A stretch of 64,000 nucleotides of DNA. It comes from Verrucomicrobiota bacterium (lineage in GTDB: Bacteria > Verrucomicrobiota > Verrucomicrobiia > Limisphaerales > Pedosphaeraceae). Positions 50,989 to 61,209 of this stretch are shown piece after piece; within the stretch, counting starts at the first letter, position 1; each line of letters opens with the position of its first letter. The notes under the pieces were generated by a model. It had not been told where the DNA came from. It saw nothing but the letters and a program-made list of their open reading frames with translations, and did not search any database. The stretch lies in the NCBI GenBank assembly GCA_021325145.1, contig JAJPHR010000037.1, forward strand, positions 61,937 to 125,936, written 5' to 3'. A program made the translations under genes and the position numbers.

Positions 50989-52677
50989 ATGCCGCATTCG
51001 GCAGCCAAGCCAGTGTGCAAGGTCATGCAAAATAGTACCCAAGCTCCTAAACGAACCTGTTTTGAAGTCGCTGACGTGACGCCTGCCACCAAGGCGCTGC
51101 CGGAAATGGCCGCCAAGGCGGCCCTTGAACGCACGACGCGAACACGGGCGCTGATCTGCTCAAACGAGAATGGCAGAGTTCTCAAGCAAGGCGATTTCCA
51201 TCCCCTGATTGCCGCCGCGTATTTGGCGTTCAGCCAGCACTATCCATTGGTGTTGTCGCCCGACATGATCTGGTTGACCGTTCTCCAAGGGGTGGCGCAG
51301 CACGTCCAAAACCACGCCGAGGCGCTGCGCCAGCGCCTGGTCTTCCACGAGACGAAAATCGAACTCGTGGTGGATACCAACCTGGCATCCGTCCCACGGA
51401 ATGATCAGGAGATGCTTTATGTCGCACGAGAATTTGTGTCACGCATTGCCCGGCACGTGCCGCCCGCCAAGCAATTTCTTTTTGAGGCAGAATTCAGCAC
51501 CACGACGGACGTTGAGCGGATTGCCACAAGCGTCGCGCTCATGGATGCATTTCAACCGTACTTTGATTATGTAATGCATTGCGTCTGCGGCATCCCTTCC
51601 GTGATTTTGGAAGGAAGCCCCGGGGATTGGGCGCTGTTGAAAACGAAAGTGGAGAGTCTTGATAATTCCGATCTGGAGCTATCGTGGTGGACGAAACATC
51701 TGCTGCCTCTGTGCGACCAATTCGTGCGCGCGGCAAGCGGTAACGTTGATCTGGCTCATTGGCGTAATCTTTGCAAGGTAATCGAGCATTATGGCATAGA
51801 CGATCTGAATGGGTGGCTTCTCAAGTTCATCCCTTATTTGAAGCACGAACGGAACGAACCAGCGATCCACAGGAATCCAGTGCTGGAGATGGTTGTGTTT
51901 CCCGAACCGACCGGTGCGCGCCAGGGGTTTGGCGCCAAATTTACCGGATGCACTTCAGACATGTTACCCAGCGGCATATCCCGGGCACCGGTCAAACTTG
52001 TGAATAAGACATCCGGGCAAACTGCTCAGCTTGAGTTTGTCGCCGGCTTGGTGGGAGTTGCCCAATCACCGGATGACTTGAGCCTGCGGCCCCTGGCGGG
52101 CTGGGGGATTTGCGAGGGTGCAGCCATCGACCGGCTGATTGACAGGCTGCGCCTGGAACACGAGGTTTCGCCGCCCAAAGGAATGGATCTATCGGAAGTT
52201 ACGATGTGGACTTTTGGAGGGAGTCTTCGAGCCGATGTGTGGCGATTTTATTCAGAAACCAATGGCGCGGTGGTGAGCCTTCCGAACTCGTCCATCCGCT
52301 GCCGGATTCTGCCATTGGCAGAGATCAAGCCTGCGTGGGATGTCAACAGGCGGCGCAATGAGTTGAAGGACCTGCAAAAGCGTGGAGTAATAGGCGCAAA
52401 CGAATTCGCGGAACTTCGAGACTTCAACGAGGCGTATGGGCCATTACTGCGCATTGCCGATTTAGGCGATGGGAGTTGGTATGTTTTCGGCCGTAATCCA
52501 GGAGCCTGGCGAGATCTGGCCCCCCGTCCAGGACCGCAGCCGTCCAAAGAGAAGATGGATGCCGAACCGGTGTTCCTCTGGACCGGTGAACTCCAGGAAG
52601 AGTCGTTTACATTCGTATCCCCGAGTTTTACGGACTGGCTAACGTTGCTTTTAGATGGCAAGATTCTGCCTTCCTGA
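50989..52677 (+). CDS. DUF4419-domain protein
   Basis: About 562 residues. The N-terminal half fits DUF4419: HPLIAAAYLAFSQHYPLVLSPDMIWLTVLQGVAQHVQNHAEALRQRLVFHETKIEL, then WWTKHLLPLCDQFVRA and NGWLLKFIPYL. The C-terminal third, with LRIADLGDGSWYVFGRNPGAW and the acidic end, could be a SUKH/SMI1-like domain, seen in toxin-immunity proteins, but this is tentative. DUF4419 proteins occur sporadically across bacteria and eukaryotic microbes, which hints at transfer. Starts at TTG 50962, ATG 50989 or ATG 51025 are all possible. Confidence 0.7.
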   Translation: MPHSAAKPVCKVMQNSTQAPKRTCFEVADVTPATKALPEMAAKAALERTTRTRALICSNENGRVLKQGDFHPLIAAAYLAFSQHYPLVLSPDMIWLTVLQGVAQHVQNHAEALRQRLVFHETKIELVVDTNLASVPRNDQEMLYVAREFVSRIARHVPPAKQFLFEAEFSTTTDVERIATSVALMDAFQPYFDYVMHCVCGIPSVILEGSPGDWALLKTKVESLDNSDLELSWWTKHLLPLCDQFVRAASGNVDLAHWRNLCKVIEHYGIDDLNGWLLKFIPYLKHERNEPAIHRNPVLEMVVFPEPTGARQGFGAKFTGCTSDMLPSGISRAPVKLVNKTSGQTAQLEFVAGLVGVAQSPDDLSLRPLAGWGICEGAAIDRLIDRLRLEHEVSPPKGMDLSEVTMWTFGGSLRADVWRFYSETNGAVVSLPNSSIRCRILPLAEIKPAWDVNRRRNELKDLQKRGVIGANEFAELRDFNEAYGPLLRIADLGDGSWYVFGRNPGAWRDLAPRPGPQPSKEKMDAEPVFLWTGELQEESFTFVSPSFTDWLTLLLDGKILPS

Positions 52678-52854
52678 AATGTGGAAACCCGATACGCGGT
52701 GGATTTTTTGAGCCGAGTGAAGGCCCACGCTTTGGGTAGTCGCGACAGTTATGTCGCACTTACAGCGCTTTCCGGTTTGGGACCTGAACCCGGGCCGCCG
52801 CTCGCCGACTCGCTTTCAGGGTATGTCGGGACTGTTCCGTTCTCTTGGGAGGCG

Positions 52855-52887
52855 AATCGAGGACGAGGATAACGACAAGGACGATTA
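52855..52887 (+). repeat. GA-rich motif ending acgatta, copy 2
   Basis: It opens aatcgaggacgagg and ends ggacgatta; see the related copy at 36227-36258. It sits in the gap between convergent genes. Confidence 0.5.
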
Positions 52888-52900
52888 ACAGGTAAACCCC

Positions 52901-53920
52901 TCATTCCCGCCGCCCCGTCCCCGCCCGCTCTTCCTTGGACAACGAATGCTTGATGATATTGTGATACGCCAGGTTGATGAGTTTGATTCGCTCGTCCGGA
53001 GGCCGGCCGGAGCGGTTGGGATTGCGCGCCGCCACGTCGGGATGGTGGATCTTCACCAGTTGCCGATAGTTTCGTTTCACCTGGTGGAGCGGCGCGAACG
53101 GCGGCAGATTCAAGGTTTGATACCAGGCCTGAATTTCCTCGCTTACTTCGGGGTAAAATTGCCGCGGACGTTCTTCGGCGCGCGCGCTTGGGCCGCGATC
53201 CGCCGGTTCGCTCTCCACACGCGTCTTCCCCGCCGGCTCGCCCAGCAACGCGGCCAGTTCCCGGCGGATCCCATCCGACAGCAGGAGCACGCCGCGATTG
53301 TCCAACAGCCAGATCACGCCGGGCAGGTCCCGCAATTGCGGGAAGATTCGCACCGTATTGATCCCGGTGAACGCGCGCGATAGCTCGCGGACCTCCGCCC
53401 TCCCGCCTTGTTCGAACACCCACAGAACCACTGCCGGCACCTGCGGAAGCTCCAATCGCATCAATCGCGCCGCCCGGGACAAATCCTCATACGCCGTGAG
53501 CAGCAGGCTGGGGCCGGCGAAGAGAATTTCCCAAATCGGATTGAGGAACATGCGCATGGCGTCCACAGGAACATGCTCGAGGCCGGGTTCGCCGCTTGAA
53601 TAATCCAGGCCGAACCGGTTCTTGTGGGCGCCCACAAAGCAAAGCACGGTCGCCAGCAGCAGCAACGTGACCATCAGCGGCGTCCGCCGCAAGCTCACCG
53701 TCAGTCCGAAGAAGGCCAGCGCCCCTTCGACTTCCATCAACACGGCATAGATAACAAACCCCACGCCCACCGACACCACCGCCAAAACGATCAGGCCAAT
53801 GAACGCAAAGAATATCCCGCTGAAACCCTGGACACCCGCCTCCACCAATCGCCGCCGATCCAGCCATGCCTCCATCAGGGAAGTGCGATGAGGCAATTGA
53901 TTTGCGCCGGCTTTATTCAC
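52901..53920 (-). CDS. Membrane-anchored J-domain protein
   Basis: This 339-residue protein has two transmembrane helices (about 33-60 and 85-100), a soluble middle domain (about 120-240) and a C-terminal J-domain (about 265-330) with the invariant HPD in LVKIHHPDVAARN. J-domains stimulate DnaK-type ATPases; membrane-bound ones recruit the chaperone to a local client. The middle domain is not recognised. An alternative start is the ATG at 53875. Confidence 0.85.
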   Translation of the reverse strand: MNKAGANQLPHRTSLMEAWLDRRRLVEAGVQGFSGIFFAFIGLIVLAVVSVGVGFVIYAVLMEVEGALAFFGLTVSLRRTPLMVTLLLLATVLCFVGAHKNRFGLDYSSGEPGLEHVPVDAMRMFLNPIWEILFAGPSLLLTAYEDLSRAARLMRLELPQVPAVVLWVFEQGGRAEVRELSRAFTGINTVRIFPQLRDLPGVIWLLDNRGVLLLSDGIRRELAALLGEPAGKTRVESEPADRGPSARAEERPRQFYPEVSEEIQAWYQTLNLPPFAPLHQVKRNYRQLVKIHHPDVAARNPNRSGRPPDERIKLINLAYHNIIKHSLSKEERAGTGRRE

Positions 53921-54034
53921 CTGGGTCTGGTATAGGGGTAAACGAGGACGCTGACAAAGCGATTGTTCGCGCGTCGATTCAAAGTTCTTGCAACCGGCAG
54001 TTGACTTTCCGGCAGCCCGCGCTATTAGTCTGTT

Positions 54035-54409
54035 GTGCTCGTCAGGCTTTCAAAGTGGTTGCTCGTGCTCACACTGTGCGCCTCCATCGGCGCGCATTGG
54101 GCCATTTTGCAATCGGTGGCCTGGTTTGGCATGGCTCTCAGTTACTCGCAATGTTCATCCATCAAGGAAGGGCTGGCCAAAACGTTTGACGGCAAACACC
54201 CTTGCAAGTTGTGCAAGATCGTTGCCGAGGGCAAAAAATCCGAGCAGAAAAAGGAAGCCCAGTTTAAAATCACCAAGCTGGATCCGCTTTCGATTGCTCA
54301 ATTGAAGCCTCTCTCCATCCCGCGCCCGGCACACCAGTTCTTTCCGACGGATTCCTTCTTCCTGAGCCGAACGGAAACTCCTCTGACGCCCCCGCCCCGG
54401 ACCGCCTGA
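54035..54409 (+). CDS. Small membrane-anchored HPCKLC protein
   Basis: This 124-residue protein starts at GTG, with a signal-anchor at about residues 7-25 and a conserved-looking HPCKLC at 55-60 within [16 protein letters not shown]. The CxxC with adjacent His suggests metal or thiol chemistry. The rest is Pro- and Lys-rich. It precedes a pseudopilin and a His-rich secreted protein on the same strand; I do not recognise the family by name. Confidence 0.7.
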   Translation: MLVRLSKWLLVLTLCASIGAHWAILQSVAWFGMALSYSQCSSIKEGLAKTFDGKHPCKLCKIVAEGKKSEQKKEAQFKITKLDPLSIAQLKPLSIPRPAHQFFPTDSFFLSRTETPLTPPPRTA

Positions 54410-54527
54410 CCATCCCCGCCGGAGCATTTTCGGCTCACGGCACTTCATCTGCGAAAGCCTTCTGCGCTTTCACGGACTGTTTTCCCCAATTGGTATTCGG
54501 TCAAACGCTTTGCGTTGGTCAGGTTTT

Positions 54528-55163
<636 letters not shown>

Positions 55164-55179
55164 TCGACAACTCAGGAAA

Positions 55180-56067
55180 ATGAAAACGACCTCGCTTTTG
55201 AAAATCTCCGTGTCTCTCGCCCTGGCCGCATGCTGCGCCAGGCTTCAGGCCCACGATCACATGCCCGCAGCCGCGACCAGCAGTTCCCCGGGCGCGACAC
55301 TCGAATATGATCCGTTCGCCACCGATTATACCACGAACAGCGGCTTTGTGATCAGCCTCACCGCCGGCACCACCAACGATCCGTACCTGGGTTATTACTA
55401 CACGGACGACCAGGTTTTCATTGCGCTGGCAGCGACGCCCGATAACGGCGGCCCCGAGGTGGGTCACGCCGCGCTCGGAACTTATGTTCAGGCCAAGTTG
55501 CTCAGCGTGGATGGCCCTGCAGGCGCGAGTTTTGGTTTTTGGGAAACGACACAGGACGGCGTGGATAGCACCAATCTCACCTGGAGCGTGCCGGTGCCTT
55601 ACGCTCACGGGACGAACCTGATTTATGTCAGCCAAAGCGATGGTTCGCCCGGTTCCGACCCGTACGGGCATCTGCACGGCCGGGTTTACAGCGTAACCAA
55701 ACCCGGCTTTTACACCGCGACCTGGCAGTTTGTCGATACTTCCACGAATGGCCCCAACGGTGGTCCCGTGGATTTGCCGTCAGCGCCATTTTCGACGTAT
55801 TATCAGGCTGACTTGACCATCGCCGGCCTCGCGATCACGGCCAATTCCAACGCCGTCAACGTCGCTTTTGCCGCGCCGTCCAATCAACCGGACGACCTCA
55901 GCACGCCACCCACCAATTACACGCTCCAAAGCTCTCCGACCCCGGGAGTCGGCGCTTTGTGGACACCCGTCGGCGATGTGATCGTCGGCGACAACACATT
56001 GCACATCATTACGGTTCCTAAAACCAACTCCGCAGCTTTCTTCCGACTGGGTTCAGACGGCAATTGA
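55180..56067 (+). CDS. Secreted protein with predicted HDH N-terminus and surface-module C-terminus
   Basis: This 295-residue protein has a signal peptide MKTTSLLKISVSLALAACCARLQA, giving a mature start HDHMPAAA. The middle has YGHLHGRVYSVTKPGFYTATWQFVDTSTN (about 162-190), which resembles the H-x-H...pGxY repeat of surface-anchored proteins (choice-of-anchor M type). The end YTLQSSPTPGVGALWTPVG...FFRLGSDGN matches the C-terminal module of the 4270 surface protein and the remnant at 33323. Metal binding through HDH and GHLHG is a reasonable inference. It is convergent with the cytochrome gene. Confidence 0.75.
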   Translation: MKTTSLLKISVSLALAACCARLQAHDHMPAAATSSSPGATLEYDPFATDYTTNSGFVISLTAGTTNDPYLGYYYTDDQVFIALAATPDNGGPEVGHAALGTYVQAKLLSVDGPAGASFGFWETTQDGVDSTNLTWSVPVPYAHGTNLIYVSQSDGSPGSDPYGHLHGRVYSVTKPGFYTATWQFVDTSTNGPNGGPVDLPSAPFSTYYQADLTIAGLAITANSNAVNVAFAAPSNQPDDLSTPPTNYTLQSSPTPGVGALWTPVGDVIVGDNTLHIITVPKTNSAAFFRLGSDGN

Positions 56068-56181
56068 GCGGCAACTCTGATGAGGTGTGTTGGGTGCGTT
56101 TTGAAGCGTGGGACATCGCGCCGAATGGCGGATTGACGCAACAGTTCGGGTGAGCAGCACAAGCAGTGGAAGCGGCAGTTT

Positions 56182-57885
56182 TCATTTGGCCATGCGCCAG
56201 GGCGAGCGTTCGGCCCATGTCTTCAAGGCGGCGGTTGCCCAAGCCGTGGTTTTGTCCGCGTGGCAGAGATTGCAGGCGTTGGGGATTTGCAATGATTCGG
56301 TCATGGCGGGACTGATGAAACGAAAGGTGTGGCTGCGGACGTTCACGTCGGCGATGGTCTGGGCGATTTTAGGCATGTGGCAGGCGATGCACTCGCTGCC
56401 GGCGCTCCCAGCCTGGTGATGGGTGTGCTGCTCAAGTGTGGGGGCATGAGGCCCGTTAGGAGAGTTTGGGCCATGGCAATCGAGACACAGTAGAGAGGCC
56501 GGCTTCCGCAGATTCGCACTATTCCCTGTCCCATGCACGTCGTGGCAAGTGGAGCAAGTGACTCCGTGAGTGTACATCTGGCTGGTGACGTAGTCGTTGC
56601 CTTGCATGCGGTTTTTGTGCGCCGTCCCATCACTAAAGTGGGTAAAGGACGTTTCACCCAGCTTATGCTCTTCCAACTTCCAGAAGTCGCTCAGCTTTAA
56701 AGACACCTGATAGCCCACCGGCCAGTCATAATAATTTCCGGCAATGGGGTTTTCCAATGGCCGGCCCTGGGAGTGGCATTGGATGCAAACATCATTGGCC
56801 GGCACGTAATCCAGGCGCGCCGTGTTCACGATGTTGGAACTGGTCGCGTGCTGCACATGCTCGCTCCCCGGCCCGTGACATCGTTCGCAACCGACGTTCC
56901 ATTCCGTCACCGTTTTGGTTTTAATATCGTAATTGACGGAGTGACAACCATCGCAAAGGGCGCTGGTCGGGCGCTTAAAATTATCCGGCGGATACAAGGG
57001 AGCCCACCAATCGTCCTTGACGAAATATGGCCGCCATTGCTGGTGCGTCACGTCCCATTGCGCCGGGAATGGATAGTAGTCGTCGCCCACTTTCTTGAAG
57101 TAACGCTGCTTCCATTTGCTGCCGTAAACGAAGGCAATTTCAGCCGATGTAAAATTGACGAGCGAATTGCTTTTTGAAAGATCAGGAATGATTGCCTCCG
57201 GATGTTCGCGGGGATCTTGCACGACATTGGCCATCGGGGTTTTGCGCCACCGCTCGTAAATCGCGCTGTGACACGCCCGGCAAGCGGCCGAACCGACGTA
57301 ATGAGCGGTTCCGATGGATGGCCCGCGCTCGGCGAGGGGGTTGGCGTCCACGGAAGCGGTTTCCGGCAAATTGCGAATGAACGCGACAAGCTGCCAGGTT
57401 TGTTGGTCCGACAACTGCCAACCGGGCATGCCGGTGTTCCGAACGCCATTACGAATGAGATAAAACAACTCGCCGTCCGTTCGTTTCCGTTTCACGACAG
57501 CAGAACGGCGCAGGTCAAGCGGGGGCGGATACAGTCCGCCGCTGGCGGCCGTCTTTCCACTCCCATCGTAAGCATGACAGACCTCGCAGTCCTTCCGATA
57601 TAATTCATGGCCCGCAGCCACATCACCCCCGCTGGCGCTGTCACTGACCGGGTTGGTGAGATTCCTCGCCTCCCTGGGGATGCTCAGATTCACCAATTTC
57701 TGCGCCACAAACGATTCGAGGGTTGAGGGCCTTTGGCGGGCGCGCATGCCGCCGGAAACGATGTAGTGATAAACGAGGGCCAGAGCCAAAGCGCAAAGGA
57801 TGACGAGGACGATGGCACCGCGGAACACCCGTCTTCTGAAAGAGCGCCGATCAGGGCGACCGGCAAGTTTCTCCGGGTCGTTCAT
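56182..57885 (-). CDS. Nine-heme cytochrome c
   Basis: About 567 residues from the ATG at 57885. A membrane anchor (about 25-45) is followed by a monohaem cytochrome c domain with CEVCH, then a multihaem part with CRACH, CDGCH, CERCH, CIQCH, CSTCH, CLDCH, CIACH and CNLCH, nine CxxCH sites in all. The WRPYFVKDDWWAPLYPPDNFKRPTSALCDGCHSVNYD stretch and HDVHGTGNSANLRKPASLLCLDCH fit the cytochrome c554/NrfA-like multihaem families often seen in soil Verrucomicrobiota. Periplasmic electron transfer is inferred; the redox partner is unknown. Confidence 0.88.
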   Translation of the reverse strand: MNDPEKLAGRPDRRSFRRRVFRGAIVLVILCALALALVYHYIVSGGMRARQRPSTLESFVAQKLVNLSIPREARNLTNPVSDSASGGDVAAGHELYRKDCEVCHAYDGSGKTAASGGLYPPPLDLRRSAVVKRKRTDGELFYLIRNGVRNTGMPGWQLSDQQTWQLVAFIRNLPETASVDANPLAERGPSIGTAHYVGSAACRACHSAIYERWRKTPMANVVQDPREHPEAIIPDLSKSNSLVNFTSAEIAFVYGSKWKQRYFKKVGDDYYPFPAQWDVTHQQWRPYFVKDDWWAPLYPPDNFKRPTSALCDGCHSVNYDIKTKTVTEWNVGCERCHGPGSEHVQHATSSNIVNTARLDYVPANDVCIQCHSQGRPLENPIAGNYYDWPVGYQVSLKLSDFWKLEEHKLGETSFTHFSDGTAHKNRMQGNDYVTSQMYTHGVTCSTCHDVHGTGNSANLRKPASLLCLDCHGPNSPNGPHAPTLEQHTHHQAGSAGSECIACHMPKIAQTIADVNVRSHTFRFISPAMTESLQIPNACNLCHADKTTAWATAALKTWAERSPWRMAK

Positions 57886-58034
57886 GTCTCTGTTGAGCTT
57901 ATTCCTGATGGCAAGGGGCTGAAAGAAAAAGTTGCGGCGAGCCAAATCTCAAGACTGCCCATTGTTTATGGGGTTTGGGACAATGGTATTTTTCCTGCCA
58001 TGAGCTCGAGCGTTCTCACGCTCCACAACCGCTT

Positions 58035-58715
58035 TCACTGCGCCAAACGCAGCGTTCCTTCGAGCAAATATCGTCCCAGTCCCACGGTGAAAACGAGACC
58101 ACCGTAAAGCGCGTGTTCACAGGCCACGAACAACAGCGCGTTGGTGCGCTGATACGAGCGCGCGAACAGAACCCCGCCCGGCAAAGTCAAGGCCACCGCC
58201 ACCCAATTGTGAAACGTGATGTGCGCGAACGCAAACGCCACCGTGCTGGCGATGATCAACCCCGCGCCCTCACCGAAGAGCAATCGATACCGGCAGAAGA
58301 AGAAAGCGCGGAATACGATTTCCTGCGGATACACCGACACCAACGGGTAGATCAGCATGACCAGCAGCCAAATCTTTGGCCGTTCACGCGGCAGGGAAAA
58401 CAGCGCCTGCGGTTGCAGGCACCATACCACCGCGATGAGCATCGGCGTCGCGACCGCAAAGCGCAGCAGCATGTGGACCCATTCCCGCCGCGGCGCGCGC
58501 CAGCGAAGCCAGTCCCCGCGTTTCAGGCAGCCATCCGCCGCGAGCTTCCATCCGCAACCCACCGCCGCCACCGCAAGCAACAGCAACAACGGAATGCGAA
58601 TCCAGCCTGCCGCATACAAGATCGGCACCCCGACAAACAGCAGCGTCAACTCGACGGCTCGCCAGCCCCGCGAACCTCGTCCCGGAACCGATCCCCCATT
58701 GCCGCCGTCATCCAT
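58035..58715 (-). CDS. CPBP-family intramembrane metalloprotease, motif altered
   Basis: About 226 residues from the ATG at 58715, with about seven helices. The CPBP/Abi motif 1 reads QEIVFR (in SVYPQEIVFRAFFF) where the family has EExxxR, so one glutamate is replaced by Gln; motif 2 is present (FAFAHITFHN) and motif 3 as EHALYG. Members process prenylated proteins or bacteriocins or act in immunity. The missing Glu may reduce activity. Confidence 0.8.
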   Translation of the reverse strand: MDDGGNGGSVPGRGSRGWRAVELTLLFVGVPILYAAGWIRIPLLLLLAVAAVGCGWKLAADGCLKRGDWLRWRAPRREWVHMLLRFAVATPMLIAVVWCLQPQALFSLPRERPKIWLLVMLIYPLVSVYPQEIVFRAFFFCRYRLLFGEGAGLIIASTVAFAFAHITFHNWVAVALTLPGGVLFARSYQRTNALLFVACEHALYGGLVFTVGLGRYLLEGTLRLAQ

Positions 58716-58877
58716 CCTGAAATAGTCGAAGAATCGACAAGCTGGCACAAGGTGCAAAATTAGAACGGGGTTGGCGTCTTATTTTTCTCCTGTAAACCAG
58801 ACTGCCAGAAAGCTGATTTCAAATTAGGACACCACCCTTCCTTGCAGCCCGCCTTTTCCTGACCAATCCGCAAGCTT

Positions 58878-60260
58878 TCAGTGCTTATCCTCGATCAACT
58901 CCCGGCGCGCGCCGCTGAGAAGTTGTTCGATGAAGGTCGTGGAATAAACACCCCGCCGGAAGTTCGGGTCCTGCAAAATGGCTTGCTGGAACGAAATGGT
59001 GGTTTTGATGCCGGTGATCATGTACTCGCTCAACGCCCGGCTCATCTTGTCCATCGCCTCGCGGCGGTCCTTGCCGTAGGTGATGAGTTTGCCGATCATG
59101 GAATCGTACGTCGGTGGAATGGTGTAGCCGGCGTAAGCGTGGCTGTCCACGCGCACACCCCGGCCGCCGGGCGAGTAATACATCTCGATCCGCCCCGGAC
59201 AGGGACGGAAGTCATCGAAGGGGTCCTCGGCGTTGATGCGGCATTCGATGGCGTGCCCGCGGAATTGGATGTCGCTTTGGGAATGCCGCAAGGGTTCACC
59301 CATCGCGATCATGATCTGATAACGCACAAGGTCGATCCCCGTGACTTCCTCGGTGATCGGATGCTCGACCTGGATGCGCTTGTTGACCTCGAGGAAGTAG
59401 TAATTGCCGTGGTTATCAACGATGAATTCGACCGTGCCGGCGTTGGTGTAATGGGCCAATTCGGCAATCTTGATGGCGGCCTTGCCCATTTTGTCGCGGA
59501 GCTTCCGAAAACGATGATCGATCAGCGGCGACGGGGTTTCTTCCACGACCTTTTGGTTGCGGCGCTGGATGGAGCAATCGCGTTCGCCGAGGTGAATAAT
59601 GTGCCCCTTATAATCGCCAAGGATCTGAAACTCAATGTGGTGTGGGTTTTCGATGAACTTCTCGATATACACTCCCGAATTGCCGAACGCTTTTTCGGCT
59701 TCTGTGCGGGCGGTATGATAGCCCTTCACCAGGGAAATATCGTTATGGGCAACGCGCATGCCACGTCCGCCCCCGCCAGCCACGGCTTTGATGATCACCG
59801 GATACCCGATGCGCTTGGCTACCTGCAACGCATCCTGCTCGTTTTCCACCGTGCCTTCCGACCCGGGCGGGATTGGCACCCCTGCCTTTTTCGCCAGGGC
59901 GCGGCTGACCGCCTTGTCTTCCAGAGCGTTCATCGTTCGGGAGTTCGGTCCAATGAATTTGATGTTGCAACTCTCGCAAACGTCCGCGAAATGCGCGTTT
60001 TCGGACAGAAACCCGTAGCCGGGGTGGATGGCATCGACGTCCGTGATTTCGGCCGCGCTGATCAGGTGGGCGATTTTTAGATAGCTCTCATTACTGGGTG
60101 GTCCGCCGATGCAAATGGCTTCGTCGGCCAACTGGACATGCATCGAGTTGGCATCGGCCTGTGAATAGACCGCCACCGTGCGGATATTCAACTCTTTGCA
60201 AGCGCGGATGATTCGTACGGCGATTTCCCCGCGATTGGCGACCAGGACTTTTTCGAACAT
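58878..60260 (-). CDS. accC: Acetyl-CoA carboxylase, biotin carboxylase subunit
   Basis: This 460-residue ATP-grasp enzyme carboxylates biotin on AccB. The start [26 protein letters not shown], the ATP-binding [12 protein letters not shown], and the [18 protein letters not shown] block with catalytic Arg and Glu residues are all intact. It is 226 bases downstream of accB, with a REP-like element in the gap. Length is typical (about 450). Confidence 0.97.
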   Translation of the reverse strand: MFEKVLVANRGEIAVRIIRACKELNIRTVAVYSQADANSMHVQLADEAICIGGPPSNESYLKIAHLISAAEITDVDAIHPGYGFLSENAHFADVCESCNIKFIGPNSRTMNALEDKAVSRALAKKAGVPIPPGSEGTVENEQDALQVAKRIGYPVIIKAVAGGGGRGMRVAHNDISLVKGYHTARTEAEKAFGNSGVYIEKFIENPHHIEFQILGDYKGHIIHLGERDCSIQRRNQKVVEETPSPLIDHRFRKLRDKMGKAAIKIAELAHYTNAGTVEFIVDNHGNYYFLEVNKRIQVEHPITEEVTGIDLVRYQIMIAMGEPLRHSQSDIQFRGHAIECRINAEDPFDDFRPCPGRIEMYYSPGGRGVRVDSHAYAGYTIPPTYDSMIGKLITYGKDRREAMDKMSRALSEYMITGIKTTISFQQAILQDPNFRRGVYSTTFIEQLLSGARRELIEDKH

Positions 60261-60309
60261 GCTGTTAGTTAGAAAGGCAGAGCTTCTGATTGCAGGCCAA
60301 ACGAATTAT

Positions 60310-60414
60310 GGAGTCCCGCCTTTAGGCGGCGGGCCGTGCGCATACACAAGGAACCGAAGAACATACTGACGCGCCAGATCGAACGGACGCCTTGCCGGCT
60401 AAAGCCGGGACTCC
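60310..60414. repeat. REP-like inverted pair between accB and accC
   Basis: Twenty-base arms (60310-60329 ggagtcccgcctttaggcgg; 60395-60414 ccggctaaagccgggactcc) are inverted copies differing at two positions. Each arm contains its own palindrome (ccgcctttaggcgg; ccggctaaagccgg). About 65 bases lie between. This is the classic paired-REP (BIME) layout, placed inside an operon. Confidence 0.75.
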
Positions 60415-60486
60415 AAACCTGTGGCGGCCACCAGTTGCTCAAATCGAAGTTCTTGGGGCCCACGAGCCGACGTTTCAAGGCGAACC

Positions 60487-60954
60487 TCATGTCGGACGGA
60501 GCTTGAACAAAGGCTGGCCGAATTCGACGGGCTTGGCGTTCTCGAGCAAAGTTTGCGTGATGACCCCTTTGACCTCGGCCTTGATCTCGTTCATGACCTT
60601 CATGGCCTCGATGATGCAAACCACCGTCTCCGGCCCCACTTCGGTTCCAACCTCCACGTAATGAGCGGCTTCCGGTGATGGTGCCCGGTAAAAAGTCCCA
60701 ATCATGGGAGACTTGATTTCGATCTCGGACGAAGCCGGGGCGGGAACTGCCGGAGCCGGAACGCTCATCGGGGGCAAAGCAACAGCAGGGTTGTAAGCAA
60801 CGCCTTGGGATTCTTCGTACTGAATCGCGGGCCCAGCGGCGCCGTTGGCACCCCGCTTGAGCTTGATCTTGAAATCCTGCCTTTCGAGTTCGAACTCCGA
60901 GATGGAGTTCTTCTTCATCAGGTCGATGATGGCTTTAATGTCTTTTAGGTCCAC
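60487..60954 (-). CDS. accB: Acetyl-CoA carboxylase biotin carboxyl carrier protein
   Basis: This 155-residue protein has a short N-terminal helical part (MDLKDIKAIIDLMKKNSISEFELERQDFKIKLKRG), a Pro/Ala-rich linker (about 57-75) and the biotinyl domain with EAMKVMNE, where Lys119 takes biotin. It carries carboxybiotin between AccC and the carboxyltransferase in fatty-acid synthesis. It is followed, after a REP-like element, by accC. Confidence 0.97.
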   Translation of the reverse strand: MDLKDIKAIIDLMKKNSISEFELERQDFKIKLKRGANGAAGPAIQYEESQGVAYNPAVALPPMSVPAPAVPAPASSEIEIKSPMIGTFYRAPSPEAAHYVEVGTEVGPETVVCIIEAMKVMNEIKAEVKGVITQTLLENAKPVEFGQPLFKLRPT

Positions 60955-61209
60955 GCGCTCAGTTAAGTTCCGGCCCCGGTCTTATTCATCTTGCCCATGA
61001 AGTTACCGGGACTAAAGAGCAGCAGCCGCTATTGCGACCCCGCTTCTGGGTGATCGTTGAAACCGACAGTAACGACCCGCAAAAATGCCGTCAAGAGGTA
61101 AAATCGTGGTGTTACACGCACCAAAATGCTCTTGGAATCGGGTTGGATTGTGCAACTAGACCGGGTTCAAACCCGTCCGTTAACGATAATGGTCTGTTTT
61201 GCGGCTAAA

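Noticed and set aside
58881..60080. 399-codon plus-strand frame
   Set aside because: It is antisense to accC, whose motifs are complete, so it is a codon-bias shadow.
61169..61184. T-arm-like sequence cgggttcaaacccg suggesting a tRNA
   Set aside because: No acceptor, D- or anticodon arms can be folded around it; it is a simple inverted repeat.
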